DNA from: Clostridium tetanomorphum
GTDB taxonomy: Bacteria > Bacillota > Clostridia > Clostridiales > Clostridiaceae
Reading direction: 5' to 3'
Assembly (NCBI RefSeq): GCF_017873215.1
Contig: NZ_JAGGKA010000001.1
Coordinates: 310,001 to 374,000 of the forward strand
DNA length: 64,000 nucleotides
Shown here piece by piece: positions 18,034 through 26,710 of this stretch. Made by a program: the position numbers and the translations under genes. Within the stretch, counting starts at the first letter, position 1. Every line of letters begins with the position of its first letter. The notes under the pieces were generated by a model. That model was given only the letters and a program-made list of their open reading frames with translations. It was not told the DNA's origin and did no database searches.

Positions 18034-18258
18034 ATGCAAGTAAGTTATAAAAAGTTATGGAAACTATTAATTGATCGCGATATGCGAAAGCAAGATTTGA
18101 AAGAGAAAGCAGGTATAAGCAAAGGAACAATAACAAAGCTTGGAAAAAATCAAAATGTTTCTACGGAGACACTTGCAAAAATCTGCGCAGCATTAGAATG
18201 CAATATTGAGGATATTGTAGAATTTTCGACAGAAGAACAGAGGGACAATAATGTATAG
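18034..18258 (+). CDS. XRE-family regulator, probable controller (C) protein
   Basis: This 74-residue protein is a single Cro/C1-type helix-turn-helix domain (KQDLKEKAGISKGTITKLGK recognition region) with a short acidic tail. Its size and place, first in the operon and overlapping the first methylase by eight bases, match C proteins that time expression of restriction-modification genes. ATG 18034 follows GGGAGTGAAGAA; the longer frame from 17968 would overlap the promoter. A palindrome with a third half-site lies just upstream. It could instead be a simple repressor. Confidence 0.75.
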   Translation: MQVSYKKLWKLLIDRDMRKQDLKEKAGISKGTITKLGKNQNVSTETLAKICAALECNIEDIVEFSTEEQRDNNV

Positions 18259-19531
18259 AGAGTTAGAGCAAAAATTCAAAGTTATATATCCAGAAAGTGA
18301 AAATGCAACATATTCTAGTTTGTTAAACTATTCTGATGATTTAAATAGGCCTAGACAAAGATGGTATAGGTATAAAGAAGGTTTTTCACTGGAGCTAGTA
18401 AGGAAATTGATAAATGAATATAACAAAAATAAAAATGGTACAATAATGGATCCATTTCTCGGCAGCGGAAGTACAATTATAGCTGCTAATCAATTAGGAC
18501 TTAATGGCATTGGATTTGAAGTGAATCCATTTTCATATTTTCTTTCAAAATGTAAACTACGTAATTACAGTGCCGAGATTGCTTTGGAGTTTAAAAATGC
18601 ATCACAAGAAGTATTAAGTGTTAAGTATGAGCGAGAATATAAGTTACCGGCATTATCCATAAGTCAAAACGTATTTAATTCTGATGTAGAAAATTATTTA
18701 ATGAATGTTAAAGCAAACATATTAGAGGGGAAATATAGCGATGAAGTTAAAAACTTGCTGATTTTGGGATGGATTTCAAGTATTGAACCATTATCAAACT
18801 ATCGAAAAGGCGGAAATGGATTAAAGAAACGAAAGTATGTAAAGCCACGTATCATTACTGTAAGTGATGCGAGGAGTGAACTACTTACTTTCTATACTAA
18901 TATATTCGATGATATTACTTCTAATGATATAACATTTAAGGCACAAATTTTTAACGACTCATGCTTGAATTCGAGGGAATATGTAGAAGATGGGTCAGTT
19001 AGTGGAATTATTTTTTCACCACCTTATGCAAATTGTTTTGATTATACAGAAATATATAAATTAGAGCTATGGTTTGGAGGATTTGTTAATTCATATGAGG
19101 ATCTAAGAAAACTGAGAAAAAAATCACTACGGTCTCATTTAAATGGTGAATTGAGTTTAGAAAATGTTGATACAACAAAGATATCTAAATCAACTCAAGA
19201 GTTACTTGATTCTTTAGCAACAAAAAAATTATGGGATAAGAGAATTCCTTTGATGCTTCAATTGTACTACCTCGATATGTTTAAGGTAATAGATCAGAGT
19301 TATGCTGCACTTGAAGATAATGGGTTTTGTGCCATTGTTGTAGGTAATTCTTCTTATGGTGGAGTTGTATTTCCGACAGATTTAATCTTAGCAGAATATG
19401 CTCAAAAAATTGGGTTTAAAGTAGATAAGATTGAAGTTGATAGATACATTATCACCAGTTCCCAACAGTACGAATCTACTAAAGAATATGGTAAATATTT
19501 AAGGGAGAGTGTTGTATGTCTAAAAAAATAA
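18251..19531 (+). CDS. DNA amino-methyltransferase 1 (SPPY type) of a restriction-modification system
   Basis: This 426-residue protein has DPFLGSGST (residues 67-75, SAM-binding motif I) and SPPY (256-259, catalytic motif IV). SPPY is usual in N4-cytosine methylases, though some N6-adenine enzymes also have it; no C5-cytosine PCQ motif is seen. The roughly 180 residues between the motifs may hold the target recognition domain. It overlaps both neighbours by a few bases, indicating translational coupling. It is a paralogue of the next gene, with the same motif order and spacing. Confidence 0.85.
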   Translation: MYRELEQKFKVIYPESENATYSSLLNYSDDLNRPRQRWYRYKEGFSLELVRKLINEYNKNKNGTIMDPFLGSGSTIIAANQLGLNGIGFEVNPFSYFLSKCKLRNYSAEIALEFKNASQEVLSVKYEREYKLPALSISQNVFNSDVENYLMNVKANILEGKYSDEVKNLLILGWISSIEPLSNYRKGGNGLKKRKYVKPRIITVSDARSELLTFYTNIFDDITSNDITFKAQIFNDSCLNSREYVEDGSVSGIIFSPPYANCFDYTEIYKLELWFGGFVNSYEDLRKLRKKSLRSHLNGELSLENVDTTKISKSTQELLDSLATKKLWDKRIPLMLQLYYLDMFKVIDQSYAALEDNGFCAIVVGNSSYGGVVFPTDLILAEYAQKIGFKVDKIEVDRYIITSSQQYESTKEYGKYLRESVVCLKK

Positions 19532-20787
19532 ATAATCACATCATTGTTGAAAGTCTACCAAAGGATATAGAGTTTGGAGGGTCATACATAATTGCTCAAT
19601 CTAATCCAAACACATATACACATTCATTCTTTAAATATCCATGCCGCTTTATTCCAGAGATTCCAAGATGGGCTATTCAAAAATATTTAACTGGAGTTCA
19701 AAATGGTTCTGTTTTTGACCCGTTTGCAGGTAGCGGTACTACGCTATTAGAAAGTGTTATTAATGATTTTGAGGCTTATGGAACTGAGATTGATAATATT
19801 GCAAAATTGATCATTAAAGTAAAAACTACTCCTTTTACTAAAGATAAGTTAGATGAAATAGCTAATGAATTTAATAGGATTATTACAAACATAGATACAA
19901 GCCAAAAACCTCAAAGACTTCCTGGCATTAATAATTTAAACCATTGGTTCACGGAAGATGCAATTGTAAAATTATCCGGAATTAAAATGAACATCGATAG
20001 CATTGATGACAAAGATATCCGTGACTTTTTCAAAGTATGTTTTGTTTCAATAATTAAAAGAGTATCAAATGCTGATGATGTTTCTCCCAAACCATATGTG
20101 TCCAATAAAGTTATAAAGAACCCGCCAGAGACTATCAAAGAGTTTTCGTCTACATTTACTAAATACTTTGAAGGAATAAAAGAACTTAGTAATCTTGGAC
20201 TGACAAAAAAGGCTCGCATTATAAACGGGGATGCTTTGAATTTTGAGTTTGATGGTTTATATGATTTGGCAGTTACGTCGCCACCATATATAAATGCATT
20301 TGATTATGCCCGGACAATGAGATTGGAAAACCTTTGGTTGGATACTATGACTGAAAACGAGTTGAGGGAGAAAAAGAAAGATTATGTAGGTACCGAATCA
20401 ATTAAGGTTGCAGAAGAGGAAAAAAACCTCGAAATTTTGGAGAAAAGTATAATTCTTAAATCATATTACAATCAAATTTTTGAAAAGGACAAAAAAAGAG
20501 CGCTGATTGTTAAAAAGTTCTTTGAAGATATGGAAGGTAACCTCAAGAATACTTATAAATACCTAAAGCCGGGTGGTCATTATATGATAGTAATTGGGAA
20601 CAGCTCAATACGTAAGGTGGAAGTTGAAAGCTGGAAGGTTATCCAACAACTCTCGGAACTTGTTGGGTTTAAAACCGAAACCTATTTTAATTATTTAATC
20701 CAAAACCCTTATATAAGAATACCGAGAAAAAATAAGGGAGGAAAAATTAATGTAGATCATGTATTAGTTCTTAAAAAGGAGGGATAA
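19516..20787 (+). CDS. DNA amino-methyltransferase 2 (TSPPY type), paralogue of the preceding gene
   Basis: This 423-residue protein has DPFAGSGTT (68-76) and TSPPY (254-258), the same order and spacing as its neighbour, and a later conserved GGHYMIVIGNSS that matches GFCAIVVGNSS in the first. The order motif I, variable region, motif IV is alpha-like while the motif wording is of the beta (N4C) kind. Two methylases suggest an asymmetric site with one enzyme per strand. It overlaps the first by 16 bases. Confidence 0.85.
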   Translation: MSKKINNHIIVESLPKDIEFGGSYIIAQSNPNTYTHSFFKYPCRFIPEIPRWAIQKYLTGVQNGSVFDPFAGSGTTLLESVINDFEAYGTEIDNIAKLIIKVKTTPFTKDKLDEIANEFNRIITNIDTSQKPQRLPGINNLNHWFTEDAIVKLSGIKMNIDSIDDKDIRDFFKVCFVSIIKRVSNADDVSPKPYVSNKVIKNPPETIKEFSSTFTKYFEGIKELSNLGLTKKARIINGDALNFEFDGLYDLAVTSPPYINAFDYARTMRLENLWLDTMTENELREKKKDYVGTESIKVAEEEKNLEILEKSIILKSYYNQIFEKDKKRALIVKKFFEDMEGNLKNTYKYLKPGGHYMIVIGNSSIRKVEVESWKVIQQLSELVGFKTETYFNYLIQNPYIRIPRKNKGGKINVDHVLVLKKEG

Positions 20788-20789
20788 GC

Positions 20790-21563
20790 TTGAACCTATC
20801 TGGATGGAAATATGAAGGCAGAATTATCAGTGATAATTTACAACATCAGATTATGGAAATAATCAAAATATTGAATGACCCTGAGAAGGTTCAGAATAGA
20901 ACATGGGGTGGGAGTTTACAGAAATTTATTGGTAACCAAATAGGAATCTCTGATGGACAAGTTCGGACCATAAAAAGAATGATGGAAGAGTTTGATATAT
21001 TAAAACCTGGTGCATTAAATCGACGGACAGTACCAGATAAATCAAATATTTATTCTGAAAATGGGGAGGTTCTTATAAGGTTATTTGAAAGCGAAGAACT
21101 TTTGAAACAAAAGCCTTCCAAGGATTCTTATGAACAGATAGAGAGAATTAAAGAAATATATAAATTATTCTATTTGAAAATTTTAGTAAAATACACTATA
21201 AGAGATAAGGATGGTAATGAGTTTCATCCTGCAGTTATTCTATTAAAAGCTTTGAAAAAGTATGAATATTTAACTTACTGGGAGTGGTATCTACTTAATA
21301 CAATAATTACTTCAGATAACAATCCTGAGGAAGAACAGGAGTTTGATAAATATATTACCGACATTAGGAATGGGGCATTAAAAGCTTCTGACTTAAAGAT
21401 TACGGAAAATGTATTATCACATTCTTATATTTTGGGAAACTTCGCATATGTGGGATTAATCAAAGTTGAAGGTAAAAAAGAAAATATGAAGATCACAATT
21501 AACGAAAAAAACAAACATATAATTGATGAGATTCTAAGAGAATGGGGGTCAGATGATGAGTAA
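20790..21563 (+). CDS. Unknown protein of the restriction island, possible DNA-recognition subunit
   Basis: I do not recognise this 257-residue protein. Residues about 40-75 (FIGNQIGISDGQVRTIKRM) look like a helix-turn-helix and the last 55 residues like a second winged helix. The start is TTG at 20790, supported by AAGGAGGG and by the two-base gap to the methylase. It overlaps the McrB-like gene. In BsuMI a third restriction gene (ydiR) occupies the same place. As the McrB-like protein here has no N-terminal DNA-binding domain, this protein may supply sequence recognition. That role is inference. Confidence 0.6.
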   Translation: MNLSGWKYEGRIISDNLQHQIMEIIKILNDPEKVQNRTWGGSLQKFIGNQIGISDGQVRTIKRMMEEFDILKPGALNRRTVPDKSNIYSENGEVLIRLFESEELLKQKPSKDSYEQIERIKEIYKLFYLKILVKYTIRDKDGNEFHPAVILLKALKKYEYLTYWEWYLLNTIITSDNNPEEEQEFDKYITDIRNGALKASDLKITENVLSHSYILGNFAYVGLIKVEGKKENMKITINEKNKHIIDEILREWGSDDE

Positions 21564-22632
21564 TAATTTTGATGAATCAATTGATAGTAAGATTGACGAA
21601 AATATTAAGGCTATTATGGAAAAACGTAATATTAAATCTTCAGATAACGAGCCGCCAGGAAATACCGACTTTCACGGGAGAAATATATTACTTTACGGCG
21701 TTCCTGGTAGTGGAAAAAGTTTTACAATAAAAAAAGAGTATTGTGATGATGAGAATAGACTAGAACGTTTAGTTTTTCATCCTGATTATACATACTCAGA
21801 TTTTGTAGGACAAATACTACCTGATGTTTCAGATGGAATCGTAAACTATAAATTTAAACCAGGTCCTTTTACAAGACTGCTAAAAAGAGCATACGAAAAC
21901 CCTACTACTGAATTTTTTCTTATAATTGAAGAAATTAATAGGGGTAATGCACCTGCTATATTCGGAGAAATCTTTCAATTACTTGACAGGGATGAAACAG
22001 GTGCAAGTGAATATGGTATTTCAAATACTGATATAGCTAAAGTTGTATATGGTGATGAGACGCGAAAAGTGCGTATCCCATCAAATCTAAACATAATAGG
22101 TACTATGAATACTTCTGATCAAAATGTTTTCACGCTAGATACCGCGTTTCAACGTAGATGGGAAATGCGTATGATAGAGAATAATTTTGATAAAGCGGAT
22201 GCGGAATTTGCAAATCATCCAATTTTGGACACAACTGTAACATGGAAAACTTTTTGCACAGAAATTAACAAAATAATACTTGATAAAAATGTAAGAATGA
22301 CATCATCTGAGGATAAACGATTAGGGGTATACTTTGTCCATTTGAGTGATCTGATTTATGATGAAAATGCTGATAACCCTAATCTTAGTGAAAAAGAGCG
22401 TATTAAAGCTAAACAAAACAACAGTCGTTTCCCAGAAAAAGTATTAAAATATCTTTGGGACGATGCTTTTAAATTTTCCCGTGAAGATATTTTTGAGGTG
22501 AGCCAGTATAACAGTTTAGAAGCTGTAGTCGCAAAATTTTCAAGCGAGAAAAAAAATGACCGATTTAAAGTTTTTAAAGAAAATGTATATGATGCATTTG
22601 TTTCTCCTAATGCTGATGGACAAAATGATTAA
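21556..22632 (+). CDS. McrB-like AAA+ NTPase, restriction motor subunit
   Basis: The AAA+ domain fills nearly the whole 358-residue protein: Walker A GVPGSGKS (about 48-55), Walker B LIIEEINRG, and the McrB signature MNTSDQNVFTLD followed by AFQRRW (arginine finger region). It is shorter than McrB because the N-terminal DNA-binding domain is missing; only about 45 residues precede Walker A. Homologues are R1.LlaJI and YdiS of BsuMI, which translocate or remodel DNA with a McrC-type partner. ATG 21556 is preferred to 21553 on spacing from GGGGG. It overlaps the gene before it. Confidence 0.88.
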   Translation: MSNNFDESIDSKIDENIKAIMEKRNIKSSDNEPPGNTDFHGRNILLYGVPGSGKSFTIKKEYCDDENRLERLVFHPDYTYSDFVGQILPDVSDGIVNYKFKPGPFTRLLKRAYENPTTEFFLIIEEINRGNAPAIFGEIFQLLDRDETGASEYGISNTDIAKVVYGDETRKVRIPSNLNIIGTMNTSDQNVFTLDTAFQRRWEMRMIENNFDKADAEFANHPILDTTVTWKTFCTEINKIILDKNVRMTSSEDKRLGVYFVHLSDLIYDENADNPNLSEKERIKAKQNNSRFPEKVLKYLWDDAFKFSREDIFEVSQYNSLEAVVAKFSSEKKNDRFKVFKENVYDAFVSPNADGQND

Positions 22633-22647
22633 AGGTGGTGACTCAAC

Positions 22648-23913
22648 ATGGTAATAGACTCTGAAATACGTAAACGCTGCCGTGTAAATACAAATGAAGA
22701 GGGAGATCGCTTTGTCGGTATTAAGGCTGATTCTGATGATGTAGTAGTCTATTTCCCTGTTGGTTATCATCTTCCAGAGAATGAAATAGATGTTAAACGT
22801 GATATACTTCATTTGTTTCAAGTGTTGGCTGAGTTTACTGATAGCTCTGACCGAGTGCTTGCTATGAATAAGTTTGAGGCCCCACAATCAGTCGACTTTC
22901 CTATTAATGCTTATCTAGAGGTTATATATTATTTTATGGAGAAGAACGGTTACTATATGGAAACTGAACCTGTATATAAAACAAGAGACCGTGGAAATAT
23001 TGACTGGGCAAAAACTATACAAAGGCAAAAGGCATTGATACAGTCTAACTTTTCACCAGTGTATACACAATATACTGTTCGAGAATCAACTCCGAATGAG
23101 AATAAGTTAATAACCCATATACACAGACATTGTGTATATGAAAGTTTTTCAAAACTAGGATGGCTATTTACTCCATATATGCCTGAACCACCACAAATAC
23201 CCCTTGACATTAAGCGCTTTATAATTGCATTAAATGACAAGTTGGCAACTACATATAACGATAAGGATAAAAAATTATTTAGATCTATGAAGGCAATGCT
23301 AGAATATATGGATGAAAAACCATCAGTAAAACAGTTCTATTTTGGAACTGATTATTTTGAGAATGTTTGGGAAAAGCTGATAGATCGTGTGTTTGGAATC
23401 AAAAACAAGAAGGATTATTTTCCTAGAACAAGATGGCGTTTGCGAAAAGGTAAACACAAAGAAAAATACCCTCTAGAACCGGATAGTATAATGCTACATA
23501 ACGATAAGATATATGTGTTAGATGCAAAGTACTATAGATACGGCGTTTCAGGCAATCCAGATCATTTACCGGATTCATCATCGATTAACAAGCAGATAAC
23601 ATACGGCGAGTATATACAAAGACAGTTAAACTTACCGAATGAGTCTTTATATAATGCTTTTATTATGCCATATAATGCTGCGAAAAATTACTTCGGTTTT
23701 ACTACTCCATTTGGTAATATTGGTGAGGCGGTTGGTGATTGGAAGGGAGATACCTATTATTACGAAAGAATTCAAGGAATTGTTGTAGATACTCGGTATC
23801 TAATGTATCATTACACGGGAAATTCAAAAAAAAGCATAATAGCATTAGCAGAATCTATAGAAAAAGCTTTAGTTGAGAATAATGGTTTTCTTCCTCAGCC
23901 AAGTTCAGAATAA
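22648..23913 (+). CDS. LlaJI/McrC-like PD-(D/E)XK restriction endonuclease subunit
   Basis: This 421-residue protein ends in a nuclease fold with PDSI (D279) and the DAK motif (D292, K294) in VLDAKYYRYG, the PD-(D/E)XK arrangement of McrC and LlaJI-family endonucleases. The N-terminal half likely binds the AAA+ partner and possibly DNA. AAGGTGGTG precedes the ATG. It is the last gene of the operon, before a strong terminator. With the McrB-like protein it should cut DNA lacking the modification made by the two methylases. Confidence 0.82.
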   Translation: MVIDSEIRKRCRVNTNEEGDRFVGIKADSDDVVVYFPVGYHLPENEIDVKRDILHLFQVLAEFTDSSDRVLAMNKFEAPQSVDFPINAYLEVIYYFMEKNGYYMETEPVYKTRDRGNIDWAKTIQRQKALIQSNFSPVYTQYTVRESTPNENKLITHIHRHCVYESFSKLGWLFTPYMPEPPQIPLDIKRFIIALNDKLATTYNDKDKKLFRSMKAMLEYMDEKPSVKQFYFGTDYFENVWEKLIDRVFGIKNKKDYFPRTRWRLRKGKHKEKYPLEPDSIMLHNDKIYVLDAKYYRYGVSGNPDHLPDSSSINKQITYGEYIQRQLNLPNESLYNAFIMPYNAAKNYFGFTTPFGNIGEAVGDWKGDTYYYERIQGIVVDTRYLMYHYTGNSKKSIIALAESIEKALVENNGFLPQPSSE

Positions 23914-23918
23914 ATTGT

Positions 23919-23959
23919 AATACCTCTGTCATAGCATCATATCTATGAACAGAGGTATT
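23919..23959. terminator. Bidirectional terminator after the restriction operon
   Basis: Arms of about 16 bases (AATACCTCTGT...ACAGAGGTATT outer part, CATAG/CTATG inner part) lie between convergent genes and end in T runs on both sides. Confidence 0.85.
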
Positions 23960-23961
23960 TT

Positions 23962-25158
23962 CTATTGTTGGCTTTCCTTTTTACGTTTTCGGTAATTTCT
24001 TTGAGCAGTGGCGTTTCCACATTCCGGGCAACAATATTTATTCCTTGTGGATGTCGTCTTTACTAAGAAATATTGATTGCAGTTTGGGTTTGCACATAGT
24101 CTATATAATTCTAATCCGGGTTTCATATAAAAAATTGAAAAGTAGATTGCTCCCATAAGCGAATCTACACGCCATGATGGTGACATAGTTGCGACATTGT
24201 ACTGTGGATGAATACCATTTAAGTTTTCATTGATTTCTTCACCAATAATTAATCGAGCAATATCAATAAGAGCATTTTTCATGTGGTCATTGAACTTTGT
24301 CTTGTCTGGTTGCGAGTAATATTGAATACCGTTTTCATAATCAAAGGATTTAATAATCCCTACCTCATATTGATAATGAAATAAAAAATCTGTAATTAGT
24401 CGAATAGAATGGTCAGCATTTGGCTTATTACAGTAGAGATTAACCACTGCCTTAAATCGTTTGCTATCAGAACCAGGTTTAGATGTCATATAGCCACCCA
24501 TGATATCATTATAGTCATTTATGTCCAGTTCATATGTCGGTTGATAAATGGTGTCTGTGATTGTATATGTATCCTTATCAAAAGCCTCCTGCCCTCTGTC
24601 TACTATTTGTAGATAGGGGGCATTTTCTATTTCATCATAAAATGGATGTCTGCAAGTAGTGTAAGGTTCTCTCAGACTCATCACATTAATTGAAACAGGA
24701 TCTGAAAGTAGTAGATATAAAGTTAAATGCAATATATCTTGATAGTTTTTTCTAGGTTCTTCAATTGCGCTCATTAATCTAACTGTTGCTTTAATTCGAT
24801 AGACTAATTCTAACATTGTATGAGCATCTACAGATTCATATTCACAATCACTGATGGGAAATAAAAAGCCATTCTTTTTGAAAAAGTCAAAAAGCACATC
24901 AATATTCCCATTTGGTAAAGAAATCAATGACGATAGAATATTTTTCTCTTCTATAGATCCTGTGCTTGCCAATCTTAAGAGACCTTCCTTTGCAGCGAAA
25001 GCAAAGCGAATCCTTTTTGTTGGCAGGCTTTGTAATTTAAGCGTCGTTATCGGTTCGACTCCAGGAGCAATATGTTCTATATCTTTTACACAGTCACAAG
25101 AATAGCTTTCATATCTAAATAAATTATTTTCAAAAAAATCTTCCCTATTTGTCTCCAT
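23962..25158 (-). CDS. CGNR-like zinc-finger protein of unknown function
   Basis: This 398-residue protein has no known catalytic motif in its first 350 residues. The C-terminus holds a Cys4 knuckle: C355 and C360, then C376/C377 and C380 in CCPECGN, followed by a basic tail RNYRKRKKE. That resembles the CGNR treble-clef zinc finger, found in putative stress or transcription regulators. It is convergent to the restriction operon and lies before the phage early genes. A DNA- or RNA-binding regulator is the most likely type; a role in lysogeny or defence is open. Its composition is closer to the restriction island than to the phage genes. Confidence 0.6.
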   Translation of the reverse strand: METNREDFFENNLFRYESYSCDCVKDIEHIAPGVEPITTLKLQSLPTKRIRFAFAAKEGLLRLASTGSIEEKNILSSLISLPNGNIDVLFDFFKKNGFLFPISDCEYESVDAHTMLELVYRIKATVRLMSAIEEPRKNYQDILHLTLYLLLSDPVSINVMSLREPYTTCRHPFYDEIENAPYLQIVDRGQEAFDKDTYTITDTIYQPTYELDINDYNDIMGGYMTSKPGSDSKRFKAVVNLYCNKPNADHSIRLITDFLFHYQYEVGIIKSFDYENGIQYYSQPDKTKFNDHMKNALIDIARLIIGEEINENLNGIHPQYNVATMSPSWRVDSLMGAIYFSIFYMKPGLELYRLCANPNCNQYFLVKTTSTRNKYCCPECGNATAQRNYRKRKKESQQ

Positions 25159-25356
25159 AACTTAAACCTCATTTATATGAAATGTAATTATAAAAATAAT
25201 ATTTAGTAAAATTATCCAGAAGTAATAACTAAAAATATAATATAAAAAAATTATATCATTAAAAAGTAACTTTAACAATAATGTCAAGCTGAAATTTTTG
25301 GTAAAGTAATACGAATTTTATCAAATTTACTTACTATTTAAAGGGCAATACAATAA

Positions 25357-25635
25357 TTACAGACGGCGGACAAGTTCTTCGTAAGTAGCAAAATTCGATT
25401 GCTTCCCGTCTACAAAAAAATATCGAATGCCTGATTTGCAATAAGGGCAGAGGATACATATTGTTTCGCTCCAATCCGTAAGGATTGTTGCGGTGCAATA
25501 GAAGTACCTTACCTTATTGCGCTCATTTTCAGGATAAAAAGGTCTGTGTACTTCTGGTACAGGCCTATTTTTGTATCCTTTGCCGCCAATGCAATCCGGC
25601 GGAAAGGATGCAAAATGAAAATTAGAATTCAGCAC
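25357..25635 (-). CDS. Possible small zinc-ribbon-like protein (doubtful)
   Basis: A 92-codon frame ends in protein-like sequence with CPYCKSG and YEELVRRL, so a short zinc-ribbon protein is possible, probably from an internal start nearer 25,540. It would overlap the start of the sigma-like gene head to head if the full frame were used. No convincing ribosome binding site was found. Listed because the region is otherwise empty. Confidence 0.3.
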   Translation of the reverse strand: MLNSNFHFASFPPDCIGGKGYKNRPVPEVHRPFYPENERNKVRYFYCTATILTDWSETICILCPYCKSGIRYFFVDGKQSNFATYEELVRRL

Positions 25636-26148
25636 GAAAACAAATCTATCTATCTGGAGGTACCAGACGAGGACTTCACCTTAATGATTGAGGCGGATTA
25701 TGAGGACAGGCTATCTTCTGCAGAGGACAAAGAAACCGTGACCCGGCGCTCTCCACAGGAGATAATGGACGAACGTTTCAACAAGCCGGAATACAATAAC
25801 TGGCACAAATTTGACAGACACAGAGGTATGCCAAAGAAACCATTCCGCAAGGATGACCAAGAGGTTGATGAAACCGACCATATGGACTACTTCCCTGACT
25901 ACTCAGTTGAAATGACTAGAGAGAAAAAAGAAGAGTATGAGCATATCTGTGAAATTATTCGCAAGGCTCTCAAGGAAAAACAAGCGGAGCTACTGATTGC
26001 TATAGTCTTGGATGGTGTTTCGGTAACAGAGTATGCAGAACGTGAGGGGGTAAGTGTAAGTGCCATTTCCCACCGTTTAGATACAGCTAAAAAGAATTTC
26101 AAAAAAATATATCCCAAATCCTCAACTTTCCCCTCTTGCCATGGCTAA
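25615..26148 (+). CDS. Sigma-70 region 4-like regulator
   Basis: This 177-residue protein starts MKIRIQHENKSIYLEVPDED and has a charged middle part and a C-terminal helix-turn-helix (about 130-165, VTEYAEREGVSVSAISHRLD) like sigma region 4. Such sigma-like proteins open the accessory or early region of many Firmicute phages and conjugative elements. The ATG at 25615 follows GAAAGG; a longer frame from 25546 includes a hairpin region (CCGCC/GGCGG) and is unlikely. Its 3' end carries the first copy of a bipartite repeat that recurs at 31421 and 62867. Confidence 0.7.
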   Translation: MKIRIQHENKSIYLEVPDEDFTLMIEADYEDRLSSAEDKETVTRRSPQEIMDERFNKPEYNNWHKFDRHRGMPKKPFRKDDQEVDETDHMDYFPDYSVEMTREKKEEYEHICEIIRKALKEKQAELLIAIVLDGVSVTEYAEREGVSVSAISHRLDTAKKNFKKIYPKSSTFPSCHG

Positions 26149-26155
26149 TAGTTAG
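26116..26155 (+). repeat. Bipartite repeat, copy 1 (3' end of sigma-like gene)
   Basis: AAATCCTCAAC, 16 variable bases, then GGCTAATAGTTAG. Copies 2 (31421) and 3 (62867) have the same first box, the same spacing and GGCTATTAGGTAG. In this copy the bases encode the C-terminus and stop of the sigma-like protein. Confidence 0.8.
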
Positions 26156-26193
26156 AGGGCAGCACATAGACGCTCTCGGAAAGAGGTGAATAC

Positions 26194-26412
26194 ATGAAGC
26201 ACAACTTGAAAATCAGTGTTTCAAAAAAACCACAGTCTGGCGGGATTGTTTCCTGTCGAAACGTCACCATTAGGGAGCGTTTCCTTCGTTTCTTACTTGG
26301 TGATAAGCAGAAACTGATCATCCTTGTTCCGGGTGACACCGTACAGGAACTCGCCATCAGTGAGATTAAGGAAGGAGGAATAAGCCATGAGCAAGATCAA
26401 GCTACTCCTTGA
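26194..26412 (+). CDS. Small phage early protein of unknown function
   Basis: This 72-residue basic protein (MKHNLKISVSKKPQSGGIVS start) is of a kind often seen right after the sigma-like gene in related elements; I cannot name a function. AAAGAGGTG lies seven bases before the start. Its end overlaps the next gene by 26 bases, supporting both as real. Confidence 0.6.
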   Translation: MKHNLKISVSKKPQSGGIVSCRNVTIRERFLRFLLGDKQKLIILVPGDTVQELAISEIKEGGISHEQDQATP

Positions 26413-26710
26413 TGTGGTTTCCGATATGCGCTCTTTGGCAGACAGCATACAAGCGGTTGCTGATGTAATGGTGGGCAATGAACCTGTCGAAACAAAAGAA
26501 CCGACTACAACTGTAAAAGAGCCTGAACCAAATAAAAAGGAAATCACTCTGGAGGAAGTCAGAGCAAAACTTGCTGAAAAGAGTCAAGCCGGTCTTACTG
26601 CTCAAGTAAGAGAAATAATCCAAAAATACGGTGGCTCTAAATTAAGCGAAGTGGACCCAAAACATTATGCAGATATGTTAAAAGATGCGGAGGTACTTGG
26701 GAATGAGTGA
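26387..26710 (+). CDS. Small acidic phage early protein
   Basis: This 107-residue protein has an N-terminal helix, a Pro/Thr/Glu-rich linker (about 40-60) and a C-terminal part with LEEVRAKLAEKS and a short helical end. It resembles the short phage proteins sometimes labelled rRNA-biogenesis-like, a name without evidence. GGAGGA precedes the ATG. It overlaps the DUF2800 gene by eight bases, which indicates coupled translation. Function unknown. Confidence 0.6.
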   Translation: MSKIKLLLDVVSDMRSLADSIQAVADVMVGNEPVETKEPTTTVKEPEPNKKEITLEEVRAKLAEKSQAGLTAQVREIIQKYGGSKLSEVDPKHYADMLKDAEVLGNE

